Source: Candidatus Sediminicultor secundus
GTDB lineage: Bacteria; Atribacterota; JS1; SB-45; 34-128
Direction: 5' to 3'
Assembly (NCBI GenBank): GCA_002849045.2
Contig: NCRO01000257.1
Location: 1 to 22,558 of the forward strand
DNA: 22,558 nucleotides
Shown here: positions 7,396-14,055 of the stretch, piece after piece
Numbering within the stretch: the first letter of the stretch is position 1
Layout: every line of letters begins with the position of its first letter
Notes under the pieces: generated by a model
The model's database searches: none
Told to the model about the DNA's origin: nothing
Seen by the model: the letters and a program-made list of their open reading frames with translations, nothing else
Made by a program: the position numbers and the translations under genes

Positions 7396-8148
7396 GTGAT
7401 TAATTTGATTAAAGAAAAATTTTCAGAAGGAGATTCTTTTTTTCATAAGCTCGATCCACGGGTAAAGATTATTGTGGCTTTATTGTTTTCAGTAATTGTT
7501 GCTGTCAGTGATAAGCATACTTCATTATGGGGTGCTTTATTCCTTGCTGTAGCGGCAGTGATTGTTGCCCGTTTAAGGACCAAAGAAGTGATTTCCCGTC
7601 TTTTAGTGGTGAATAGTTTTATCTTTTTATTATGGTTGATGCTTCCCTTTACCTTTCCGGGTGAAAAAGTTTACACTTTAGGATCGTTAGGCATTTCTCA
7701 AGAAGGCATCAAATATGCCCTTTTAATTACTATAAAATCTAACTCTATTATTTTAGTTGGGATTGCTTTCCTTTCTACTTCTTCAATCTTTAATCTGGTC
7801 CATGCCCTGCGACATTTGCATCTTCCTGATAAATTGGTTCAGTTATTTTTCTTTACTTATCGTTATATCCATACCATTCATTCTGAGTATATCAGATTAA
7901 ATAATGCTTTGAAAATAAGAGGATTTAAACCGCAGACCAATCTCCACACTTATAAAACTTATGCCTATTTAGTAGGGATGATGTTAGTTAGAAGTTATGA
8001 CCGCTCCAAGAGAGTTTATAATGCTATGTTGTGCCGAGGGTTTAAGGGTAAATTTTGGACTTTAAATCATTTTGTTTCCAAAAAAGCTGATTTTGCAGCG
8101 GGAATTGTGATGATAAGTTGTATTATGGGATTGGTGTTACTGCCATGA
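7396..8148 (+). CDS. nikQ: NikQ/CbiQ, energy-coupling membrane component of nickel ECF transporter
   Basis: About 250 residues with several membrane helices and the two Arg-Gly motifs (RGF at 175-177 and 214-216) that couple ECF T-components to the ATPases. HKLDPRVKI near the N-terminus is family-typical. The start is uncertain: GTG at 7396 has little ribosome site, whereas TTG at 7405 has AGGTGA five bases upstream and may be the true start, shortening the protein by three residues. The TGA overlaps the nikO ATG (ATGA at 8145-8148), so translation of the pair is probably coupled. Confidence 0.9.
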   Translation: MINLIKEKFSEGDSFFHKLDPRVKIIVALLFSVIVAVSDKHTSLWGALFLAVAAVIVARLRTKEVISRLLVVNSFIFLLWLMLPFTFPGEKVYTLGSLGISQEGIKYALLITIKSNSIILVGIAFLSTSSIFNLVHALRHLHLPDKLVQLFFFTYRYIHTIHSEYIRLNNALKIRGFKPQTNLHTYKTYAYLVGMMLVRSYDRSKRVYNAMLCRGFKGKFWTLNHFVSKKADFAAGIVMISCIMGLVLLP

Positions 8149-8816
8149 AAGAAAAAGAAAAGGAATCCGTAATCAAATTCGTTGACCTTTCCTTTGCCTA
8201 CCCCTCCCGGGATTATATATTTAAAAAGTTAAGTTTTAATTTTTTCAAAGGAGAGAAAATTGGCCTGGTTGGGCTTAATGGAAGTGGGAAGACTACTCTA
8301 TTCCATCTTATTATGGGTCTTTTAAATCCTTCGGGAGGGAAAATAGAAATTTTTAGAAAAGAACGAAAAGTAGAGAATGATTTTGTGGAAGTCAGAGAAA
8401 GAATTGGCCTTCTTTTTCAGGATCCGGATGATCAACTATTCAGTCCTACTGTGGCTGAAGATATTGCCTTTGGTCCTCTAAACTTAAGAAAAAATCATCA
8501 GGAAACTAAAAAAATCTTGAAAGAAACTTTGGAGGCTCTCGGGTTAGCTGGCTTTGAAGATAGAATTACTTATAATCTTTCTTATGGAGAAAAAAGATTA
8601 GTTTCTCTGGCTACGGTATGGGCAATGCAGCCGGAGATTTTATTACTTGATGAACCTACAATCTGGCTTGATGAGGGGACTATCGAAAAGATAGTTCAAA
8701 TATTAAATAGTCATCCCCATTTATCCTACATAATTATTTCTCATGATAAAAAATTTTTAAAAGAGACTACTAATTGTATTTACCTGATGGATAACGGAAA
8801 GATAAATAAGACATAA
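8145..8816 (+). CDS. nikO: NikO/CbiO, ATPase of nickel ECF transporter
   Basis: 223 residues, one ABC ATPase domain. Walker A GLNGSGKT (43-50), Q-loop Q92 in LFQDPDDQLF, signature LSYGE (145-149), Walker B ILLLDE (165-170) and H-loop His200 are all present, so it should be active. LFQDPDDQLFSPTV is characteristic of the CbiO/EcfA group. It powers nickel import through NikQ and NikM. An upstream TTG at 8118 is also in frame, but the ATG at 8145 makes the classic ATGA overlap with nikQ and matches the usual family N-terminus, so it is preferred. It ends the nickel operon; no clear terminator follows. Confidence 0.93.
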   Translation: MKEKEKESVIKFVDLSFAYPSRDYIFKKLSFNFFKGEKIGLVGLNGSGKTTLFHLIMGLLNPSGGKIEIFRKERKVENDFVEVRERIGLLFQDPDDQLFSPTVAEDIAFGPLNLRKNHQETKKILKETLEALGLAGFEDRITYNLSYGEKRLVSLATVWAMQPEILLLDEPTIWLDEGTIEKIVQILNSHPHLSYIIISHDKKFLKETTNCIYLMDNGKINKT

Positions 8817-8843
8817 TTCTTATTTTTATTTTTGAAATGCATT

Positions 8844-8852
8844 TGTTATAAT
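8844..8852 (+). promoter_or_regulatory. Candidate extended -10 promoter for the YchF-like gene
   Basis: TGTTATAAT is a perfect TATAAT preceded by TG plus one base, the extended -10 pattern that can work without a good -35. No TTGACA-like hexamer lies 16-18 bases upstream. It is 72 bases before the ychF ATG. Confidence 0.4.
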
Positions 8853-8864
8853 GAAATAAAACTG

Positions 8865-8901
8865 TTTCTTTACGAGATACAATTCACGAGACACGAGATA
8901 C
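8865..8901 (+). repeat. 37-nt dispersed direct repeat, copy A
   Basis: The sequence begins TTTCTTTACGAGATAC and continues with degenerate internal repeats of CGAGATAC/CACGAGA. The same 37-base unit with three substitutions lies at 10193-10229. The two copies flank the YchF-like gene, each a short distance upstream of a gene start. The origin is unknown; it looks like a member of a dispersed intergenic repeat family. Confidence 0.7.
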
Positions 8902-8907
8902 AAAATA

Positions 8908-8917
8908 GGGGGGGGGG
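8908..8917 (+). repeat. Ten-G homopolymer in the ribosome binding region of the YchF-like gene
   Basis: Ten consecutive G's end eight bases before the ATG at 8925 (spacer AGAAGAA after them) and form the core of the Shine-Dalgarno tract. Homopolymers of this length are prone to slippage in replication and to sequencing error, so the exact length should be treated with caution. Confidence 0.6.
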
Positions 8918-8924
8918 AGAAGAA

Positions 8925-9998
8925 ATGAAAATTGGAATCGTGGGGATGCCTTTAACAGGGAAGACCACCCTGTTTAATCTTTTAACCGGCCAGCATAAAG
9001 AGACTTCTGCTTATTCCTCAAAAGGTACTAAAAATATAGGAATAGCCACTGTTTGCGATCAGAGAATAGAATATTTAAGTTCACTTTATCATCCCAAGAA
9101 GACCACTTATGCAGCTATTGAATTTGTGGACATCGGTGGAATTTCTCCAGAGTTGCCAACAAAAGAGAAGGTAGAGATATTTAGTCTTATCCAGGATGCT
9201 GAGGCCTTGCTGTTTGTAATCAGATTATTTGAAGACCCGACGGTTGCTGGTGAGAAAGATCCGATTGTTCAAGTTGAAAATTTAAGATATGAACTTTTGC
9301 TTAGAGATTTAGAGGTAGTAGAGAATCGCTTAGGTAATTTAAAAAAATCTAAGAAAGAATTAGCTCATGATGAATTAATAGAAGAAGAGGTTTTGGAAAA
9401 ATGTGATCAATATCTAAGCGATGATAAATTTCTCTCCAGCTTTGAATTTACGGAAGATGAAATAAAGAGGATAAGTGGTTTTAGTTTTTATACTCTAAAG
9501 CCAATAATTGTTGCTCTAAATCTTAGTGAGGAACAATTTAGATCTAATGTATTTCTTGGGAAAGAGGAATCAAACCAACTTATAAAAGATAATAATATGG
9601 TGAGCATAAACATTTGTGGAAAAATGGAGATGGAAATAAGTCAACTGGAACCAGAAGAGAGACAGGTATTTTTAGAGGACCTGGGGTTAAAAGAATCGGG
9701 CATTGAAAGGTTATGTCGAGTAGGTTATGAACATTTAGGGCTAATCACCTTTTTTACAGTAGTCAAGAATGAAGTTCGAGCATGGACTATTAAAAAAGGT
9801 ACCCATGCAGTAAAAGCCGCCGGAAAAGTACATTCAGACATAGAAAGAGGTTTTATCAGGGCAGAAATAGCCAGATATCGGGATTTAGTTGATCTTGGTT
9901 CTATGCACGCAATAAAAGAAAAAGGACTACTAAAGATTGAAGGGAAAGATGCAATAATTGAAGATGGGGATATTATCAATTTTCGATTTAATGTTTAA
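8925..9998 (+). CDS. ychF: Divergent YchF/Obg-type P-loop NTPase with TGS domain
   Basis: 357 residues, close to the usual YchF length. The N-terminal G domain has a P-loop GMPLTGKT (7-14) and a DIGG Walker B/G3 motif (YchF usually has DIAG). ALNLSEE stands where YchF has its atypical G4 motif, consistent with ATP rather than GTP use. A helical insertion follows the G3 region, and the last 80 or so residues (TFFTVVKNEVRAWTIKKG to the end) are a YchF-type TGS/DUF933 domain. YchF proteins associate with ribosomes and respond to oxidative stress. The segment after G3 (SPELPTKEK) lacks the usual GLGN-type glycine motif, so this may be a paralogue of the housekeeping YchF. The frame is open upstream to 8832, but the ATG at 8925 after the G-rich ribosome site fits the family N-terminus. 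Confidence 0.8.
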   Translation: MKIGIVGMPLTGKTTLFNLLTGQHKETSAYSSKGTKNIGIATVCDQRIEYLSSLYHPKKTTYAAIEFVDIGGISPELPTKEKVEIFSLIQDAEALLFVIRLFEDPTVAGEKDPIVQVENLRYELLLRDLEVVENRLGNLKKSKKELAHDELIEEEVLEKCDQYLSDDKFLSSFEFTEDEIKRISGFSFYTLKPIIVALNLSEEQFRSNVFLGKEESNQLIKDNNMVSINICGKMEMEISQLEPEERQVFLEDLGLKESGIERLCRVGYEHLGLITFFTVVKNEVRAWTIKKGTHAVKAAGKVHSDIERGFIRAEIARYRDLVDLGSMHAIKEKGLLKIEGKDAIIEDGDIINFRFNV

Positions 9999-10012
9999 AG
10001 AATAAAAAGGGT

Positions 10013-10083
10013 AAAAAGGGGACGGTTCTATTTTATTCTTTAATTTTATAAAATAACTAAAAAAATAGAACCGTCCCCTTTTT
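10013..10083. repeat. REP/MITE-like inverted repeat, copy 2 (GGGGACGG type)
   Basis: Perfect 22-base arms (10013-10034 and 10062-10083) begin AAAAAGGGGACGGTTCTATT and flank a 27-base AT-rich loop. Only 14 bases separate it from the ychF-like stop, and the right arm ends in T's, so it may act as a bidirectional terminator. The outer part of the arms (AAAAAGGGGAC) matches the element at 4523-4600, while the inner part differs, showing a family with a conserved tip and variable inner stem. Confidence 0.75.
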
Positions 10084-10192
10084 ACGCTTTTCGATATATA
10101 GTATCCGCTAAACGCTATCCGCTAGTATACGATAATTAATTTAACTCCTTGTTATCTAAACGCAATACGCAATATAATGTACTCGATACTTA

Positions 10193-10229
10193 TTTCTTTA
10201 CGAGATACGATTCACGAGATACTAGATAC
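10193..10229 (+). repeat. 37-nt dispersed direct repeat, copy B
   Basis: This matches 8865-8901 at 34 of 37 positions. It ends 14 bases before the -35 of the rrf2 promoter. Confidence 0.7.
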
Positions 10230-10243
10230 GAAAATATTAATAG

Positions 10244-10272
10244 TTGACAAAAATATTTTATTATATTATAAT
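10244..10272 (+). promoter_or_regulatory. Consensus sigma70-type promoter of the first rrf2 operon
   Basis: TTGACA (10244-10249), a 17-bp spacer and TATAAT (10267-10272) form a perfect consensus promoter. Transcription should start near 10279, about 40 bases before the ATG. A promoter this strong normally needs a repressor, consistent with autoregulation by the Rrf2 protein it drives. Confidence 0.85.
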
Positions 10273-10273
10273 C

Positions 10274-10304
10274 ACTACCAAAGTAATAGTAATAGTAGTA
10301 ATTA
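10274..10304 (+). promoter_or_regulatory. Possible Rrf2 operator at the transcription start
   Basis: ACTAC (10274-10278) and GTAGT (10295-10299) form short inverted arms around tandem AGTAAT/AGTAATAGT repeats, directly downstream of the -10. The position covers the expected transcription start. Binding by the adjacent Rrf2 is inferred from location only; the sequence does not match a specific published IscR or CymR consensus that I can verify. Confidence 0.35.
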
Positions 10305-10318
10305 AGTGAGGTGGTTTT

Positions 10319-10735
10319 ATGAGACTTTCTACCAGAGCAAGATATGGTACAAGGTTAATGTTAGAATTAGCCTTAAATTTTGATAAGGGGACTATCTTTT
10401 TAAAAGATATTGCCAAAAAGGAAGAGATTTCCGAAAAATATTTAAGTCACCTGGTTATTCCCCTTAAGGCAAGCGGGTTGATAAACTCCTCTCGAGGAGC
10501 CCACGGAGGATATCGGTTAGCAAAACCTCCTTCTCAAATAACCCTCAAGGAGATTGTTCAAACTTTGGAAGGGAGTATAAGTTTTGTGGAATGCGTAAAA
10601 AATCCCTCTGTTTGTCCCAGAGTTTCCAAATGTGCAACTCGAAGTATCTGGGAAAAATTAGATGAAAAAATTTCCGATGAACTTAGCTCAATTACTTTGG
10701 AGGATTTAGCGAACTCGCAAAAAGAAATAAACTAA
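10319..10735 (+). CDS. Rrf2 family transcriptional regulator (first copy)
   Basis: 138 residues, typical Rrf2 size. The N-terminal winged helix starts MRLSTRARYG and includes ISEKYLSHLV and SSRGAHGGYRLA (the wing). Cys92, Cys99 and Cys105 (C-X6-C-X5-C) match the three Fe-S ligands of IscR-type members (Cys92, 98, 104 in E. coli), so it may bind an Fe-S cluster. It heads a group with a SHOCT protein and a CysM-like cysteine synthase. Because Rrf2 members such as CymR regulate cysteine metabolism, control of sulfur assimilation is the likely role, but the signal (cluster, cysteine or CysK-type partner) cannot be decided. A second, related Rrf2 lies at 19404-19850. Confidence 0.9.
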   Translation: MRLSTRARYGTRLMLELALNFDKGTIFLKDIAKKEEISEKYLSHLVIPLKASGLINSSRGAHGGYRLAKPPSQITLKEIVQTLEGSISFVECVKNPSVCPRVSKCATRSIWEKLDEKISDELSSITLEDLANSQKEIN

Positions 10736-10786
10736 TTATTGCTATCCTATTTCGCGAATATTAAATATACAGAAGAGGTGAAATTT

Positions 10787-11101
10787 ATGAAAGTATTGAT
10801 TATGGTTTTTGTAATATTATTTATGTTTCCAGTTCTTGCATTTGCTGATGTAGAGGGCTGTGGATTCACAGGGGGGTGGAATCAAATGATGAATTTTGGA
10901 CATGGAGGAGGAATCTTTATGATGTTCATATTTGCAATTGTTATTGGATTGATAATTTATTTTATTATCACCAATACAAAATCTAATAGATATATTGGGG
11001 GGTTTAGCGAAACTTCCTTAGATATTGTCAAAGAACGATTTGCAAAGGGAGAAATTAGCGAAAAAGAATTTGAAAAAATGAAAAAAGCTTTGAAGGGTTA
11101 A
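10787..11101 (+). CDS. Small membrane protein with SHOCT domain
   Basis: 104 residues. An N-terminal signal or membrane segment (1-20) is followed by a Gly/Met/His-rich stretch (28-46, including WNQMMNFGHGGG), a membrane helix (about 42-62) and a C-terminal SHOCT-type helical hairpin (77-102, LDIVKERFAKGEISEKEFEKM). SHOCT domains are short oligomerising modules found at the ends of many small proteins; no enzymatic role is known for this one. The ATG at 10787 is chosen because GAGGTG lies upstream and it begins the signal-like segment; the frame extends further upstream without support. It lies between rrf2 and the cysteine synthase, 51 bases after the former. Confidence 0.75.
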   Translation: MKVLIMVFVILFMFPVLAFADVEGCGFTGGWNQMMNFGHGGGIFMMFIFAIVIGLIIYFIITNTKSNRYIGGFSETSLDIVKERFAKGEISEKEFEKMKKALKG

Positions 11102-11170
11102 TTAATTTCTTATACGGGATATAAAATAGTTATAAAAAATGCAAAATATAAAGATGTTTAGGAGAAAACT

Positions 11171-12079
11171 ATGAATCTGTTGTCAGCTATCGGCAATACA
11201 CCACTTGTTGAGTTAAATAATCTAAATGGAAATTCAAAGGTAAGAATTTTTGGCAAGCTTGAAGGGAGTAATCCTGGTGGTTCAGTTAAAGATCGTCCTG
11301 CCTATTATATGCTTAAAAAAGCAGAGGAGTCAGGAGAACTTGTCAGAGGAAAAACAATACTTGAACCTACTTCGGGAAATACTGGAATTGCCCTGGCAAT
11401 GATAGGAGCAGCCAAGGGGTATAAAGTAAAACTTTGTATGCCTGAATGTGTGAGTTTAGAAAGGCGTAGTATTATTGAGGCATTTGGTGCTGAAGTTGTA
11501 CTCACTCCTGCAAATGAAACAACGGATGGTGCTATTAGAAAAGCTCATCAGCTTATTGCCGAAGAGCCTGATAAATATTATATGCCTAATCAATTTGAAA
11601 ATGAGAATAATGTTCTTGCTCATTATAAGACCACCGGGCCAGAAATATTTTCGCAAACCAAGGGAGAAATAGATGTATTTGTAGCTGGTATGGGGACCGG
11701 AGGAACTCTGATGGGGACGGGTAAATATCTCAAGGAAAAGAAGCCGCAAATTAAAGTTGTAGGAGTTGAACCAACGGTAGGAAATAAAATACAGGGGCTT
11801 AAAAATATGCAAGAGTCAATTGTTCCCAAGATATACCATTCAGAAAAATTAGATGAAAAAATTACCGTTGAGGATGACCCAGCTTACGAGGTAACCAGAT
11901 TACTTGCCACTAAAGAAGGTATTTTTGTAGGCATGTCCAGTGGTGCTGCAGTTTTAGGAGCCTTGCGCATAGCCAAAAAGATGGATTCTGGAATAATCGT
12001 AGTAATTTTACCTGATCGGGGAGAACGTTACTTAAGTACTAACTTATTCAGGTCAATATGTGGAAAATGTCCGCCTTAA
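11171..12079 (+). CDS. cysM: Cysteine synthase, CysM-like (O-acetylserine sulfhydrylase)
   Basis: 302 residues, a fold-type II PLP enzyme. The PLP lysine is Lys40 in NPGGSVKDRPAYYM (KDRPA is the CysM-type version), the substrate loop is TSGNTG, and the phosphate cradle is GMGTGGTLMG. It should form cysteine from O-acetylserine (or a phosphoserine or related donor) and sulfide. ATG follows AGGAGAAA. The protein ends CGKCPP, a Cys-X2-Cys tail beyond the usual end of the fold, which could bind metal or be redox-active. It shares its neighbourhood with an Rrf2, as the second cysteine synthase at 19891 does. CysM versus CysK assignment is by motif only. Confidence 0.88.
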   Translation: MNLLSAIGNTPLVELNNLNGNSKVRIFGKLEGSNPGGSVKDRPAYYMLKKAEESGELVRGKTILEPTSGNTGIALAMIGAAKGYKVKLCMPECVSLERRSIIEAFGAEVVLTPANETTDGAIRKAHQLIAEEPDKYYMPNQFENENNVLAHYKTTGPEIFSQTKGEIDVFVAGMGTGGTLMGTGKYLKEKKPQIKVVGVEPTVGNKIQGLKNMQESIVPKIYHSEKLDEKITVEDDPAYEVTRLLATKEGIFVGMSSGAAVLGALRIAKKMDSGIIVVILPDRGERYLSTNLFRSICGKCPP

Positions 12080-12127
12080 AGAGCTGTTTAAAAGGAAACC
12101 ATGAATGGACAAAAGGAGGTGACCAAT

Positions 12128-12310
12128 ATGGCTATTGATCCGATATGCAAAATGGAAGTAGATGAAAAGACAGCAAAAATTAAGAGCGAATATAAAGAAA
12201 AAACCTATTATTTTTGTGCACCAGGATGTAAAAAAGAGTTTGATAATAATCCCGAAAAATATATTGAGAAGGTAGAGAAACGCCAACCACCACTGCATGG
12301 ATGTTGTTAG
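12128..12310 (+). CDS. YHS-domain metal-binding miniprotein
   Basis: 60 residues, a single YHS domain: DPICKMEV (4-11), YYFCAPGCKKEFDNNPEKYI (27-46), plus a Cys-Cys end (HGCC). Cys7, Cys30 and Cys34 are the usual metal or cluster ligands of this family, which occurs alone or at the N-terminus of heavy-metal ATPases. It may chaperone copper or another soft metal, or protect thiol chemistry; the function is not known. The ATG at 12128 is preserved with AAAGGAGGTGA upstream, which is a very strong ribosome site. It begins 48 bases after the cysteine synthase stop and is probably cotranscribed. Confidence 0.85.
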   Translation: MAIDPICKMEVDEKTAKIKSEYKEKTYYFCAPGCKKEFDNNPEKYIEKVEKRQPPLHGCC

Positions 12311-12407
12311 TTTAAGAATAGGATGAAAAAAAATACATTTTTGATTTGAGGAAATAAAATTAATTGCCAACATTAGAACTTCTAATTTTAGACAATAATA
12401 AATCTAT

Positions 12408-12431
12408 AAATAAGCGCGGTGCTTTATTTTT
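12408..12431 (+). terminator. Possible intrinsic terminator after the YHS gene
   Basis: AAATAAGC (12408-12415) pairs with GCTTTATTT (12421-12429) with one bulged T around a GCGGT loop, followed by further T's. The stem is AT-rich and modest. If real, it would separate the first Rrf2 block from the rhodanese gene. Confidence 0.35.
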
Positions 12432-12530
12432 AAATTTAATTACTACTTATTGAATAGGATAAGTAGTATTACATAAAAGAGTTTTTCCGAAACCATTTGT
12501 AATGCCTAAAAAGAAAGGAGATAATAAATT

Positions 12531-12989
12531 ATGGTAAAAATGAACCCAAGAAATTTAATGATATCGGTGTTCTTGGGAGCTCTGATTATTGGGGTTTTGT
12601 TGACGAGTGTACGCATTCAAACCGAAACAAACACTGCGCAGTTGGAAACACAAATCCAGATAATTGAAAATATCACTCCGGAAGAAGCGTATATCTTAAT
12701 ACAAGAGAACAAAGATAATCCAAATTTTGTAATTCTTGATGTGCGTACTCCTGAAGAATTTTTAGGCGAGTATATAGAAAATGCTGTCAATTTAGATTAC
12801 TATTCTGACACTTTCAGGAATAACCTTGACAAATTAGATAAAAACAAAACGTATCTTATTTATTGCAGATCTGGACGTCGTAGTGAAAATGCTTTAAATA
12901 TAATGAAAGAGCTTGATTTTAAGGAAGTCTATAATATGTTGGGTGGGATTGTTAAATGGAAATCGGAAGAATTACCAACTACAAAATAG
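12531..12989 (+). CDS. Membrane-anchored rhodanese-like sulfurtransferase
   Basis: 152 residues. Residues 10-27 are a membrane anchor or uncleaved signal, and residues 45-148 are one rhodanese domain with VILDVRTPEEF (67-77) and the active loop CRSGRRS (Cys112-Ser118), the catalytic cysteine being Cys112. LGGIVKW near 137-143 is also typical. The domain would face the outside of the cytoplasmic membrane and carry sulfane sulfur as a persulfide, or handle thiosulfate or polysulfide; the donor is unknown. AAGGAG precedes the ATG. It lies between the cysteine synthase group and the sulfur-transfer operon, which fits a sulfur role. Confidence 0.87.
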   Translation: MVKMNPRNLMISVFLGALIIGVLLTSVRIQTETNTAQLETQIQIIENITPEEAYILIQENKDNPNFVILDVRTPEEFLGEYIENAVNLDYYSDTFRNNLDKLDKNKTYLIYCRSGRRSENALNIMKELDFKEVYNMLGGIVKWKSEELPTTK

Positions 12990-13155
12990 AGCTGCACAAA
13001 TCTATATTTCAGAATAACTTTAGTGGTGTTGGTAGTTTAAACAATTACCGAACTTGAGCCAAGGTAGTTTTTCATTATTTAAATGATTAAATAAAAGGAA
13101 AAGATTAATATTTAATTTAACCATAAATCGATAATCCTTCAAGGAGAAAAAATGA

Positions 13156-14055
13156 ATGAATATAGTGGAAGAAATTACTAAACTGAAAAAAGAAAAGAAT
13201 GCTATTGTCTTGGTTCATAATTACCAGAGGCCGGAGATTCAGAATGTCGCAGATTCCCTCGGCGATTCCCTGGGACTTGCAAGGGAAGCTGCAAAAACAG
13301 ATGCACGGATAATAGTATTCTGTGGTGTCCGTTTTATGGCAGAAACTGCAAAGATACTTTCACCCAAAAAGATGGTTATCATCCCCAGGAAGGATGCGGG
13401 ATGTCCGATGGCAGATATGATAACTGCTGAGGACTTGAGGAAATTAAAAGAAAAACATACTGATGCTAAAGTGGTTTCCTATGTAAATACTAATGCTGAT
13501 GTAAAAGCTGAATCGGATATTTGCTGTACCTCGGCAAATGCAATAGAAGTGGTAAGAAATGTTAAGGCAGAGAGAATAATCTTTACTCCAGATAAAAACC
13601 TTGCCGCATACTGTGAGAGATTTACAGATAAGGAGATAATTCCCTGGAATGGCTACTGCTATGTTCATGAAAAAATAAGGAAAGAAGAGGTTCGTCTGGC
13701 CAAGGAAAAATTTCCTGATGCTCTTCTTCTTGTTCATCCGGAGTGTAATCCATCAGTTATTGACCTTGCTGATGAGGTGTTATCGACCAGTGGCATGTTG
13801 GACTTTGCGAAAAAATCGGATAAAAAGAGATTTTTTATAGGAACAGAGGAAGGCCTCATCTATCGATTAAAAAAGGAAAATCCAGAGAAGGAGTTTTATA
13901 CCGCTGGTACAGCTAAGATGTGCCGAAATATGAAATTGACTACTTTATATGATGTATATCTTTCTCTAAAGGAGGAACGCTATCCCATCGAACTGGCAAG
14001 AGAAATCATTAAATCTGCTCAAAAGGCATTGGAGGCGATGCTGAAATATGCCTAA
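13156..14055 (+). CDS. nadA: Quinolinate synthase NadA
   Basis: 299 residues, the length of the shorter archaeal/bacterial NadA type. It condenses iminoaspartate with dihydroxyacetone phosphate to quinolinate, the precursor of NAD. HNYQRPEIQNVAD (21-33) is the N-terminal signature and FMAETAKIL (60-68) follows. The [4Fe-4S] ligands are likely Cys83 (AGCPMADM), Cys168 (WNGYCYVH) and Cys256 (KMCRNMK), matching positions Cys83, Cys170 and Cys256 of the Pyrococcus enzyme. Neither nadB nor nadC is nearby. Instead it opens an operon with a cysteine desulfurase and overlaps mnmA by 8 bases. NadA is often encoded beside a NifS-type desulfurase that supplies its cluster, which may explain this grouping. 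Confidence 0.95.
   Translation: MNIVEEITKLKKEKNAIVLVHNYQRPEIQNVADSLGDSLGLAREAAKTDARIIVFCGVRFMAETAKILSPKKMVIIPRKDAGCPMADMITAEDLRKLKEKHTDAKVVSYVNTNADVKAESDICCTSANAIEVVRNVKAERIIFTPDKNLAAYCERFTDKEIIPWNGYCYVHEKIRKEEVRLAKEKFPDALLLVHPECNPSVIDLADEVLSTSGMLDFAKKSDKKRFFIGTEEGLIYRLKKENPEKEFYTAGTAKMCRNMKLTTLYDVYLSLKEERYPIELAREIIKSAQKALEAMLKYA

Larger units (their letters stand above)
9999..10318 (+). other. Intergenic region between ychF-like gene and first rrf2
   Basis: There is no gene here. From left to right it holds a REP-like inverted repeat (10013-10083), a patch of degenerate short repeats built on CGCTA and ACGCAAT words (about 10095-10175), the second copy of the 37-nt repeat (10193-10229), and the promoter and possible operator of the downstream regulator (10244-10304). 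Confidence 0.7.

Noticed and set aside
8832..8924. N-terminal extension of the YchF-like protein by 31 residues
   Set aside because: The extension runs through the repeat and the poly-G tract, starts at TTG without a ribosome site, and the family N-terminus begins at the ATG at 8925.
13152..13181. Micro-frame from the ATG at 13152 overlapping the nadA start
   Set aside because: Ten codons only, and the ATG at 13156 gives the conserved NadA N-terminus; the overlapping ATG is most likely incidental.
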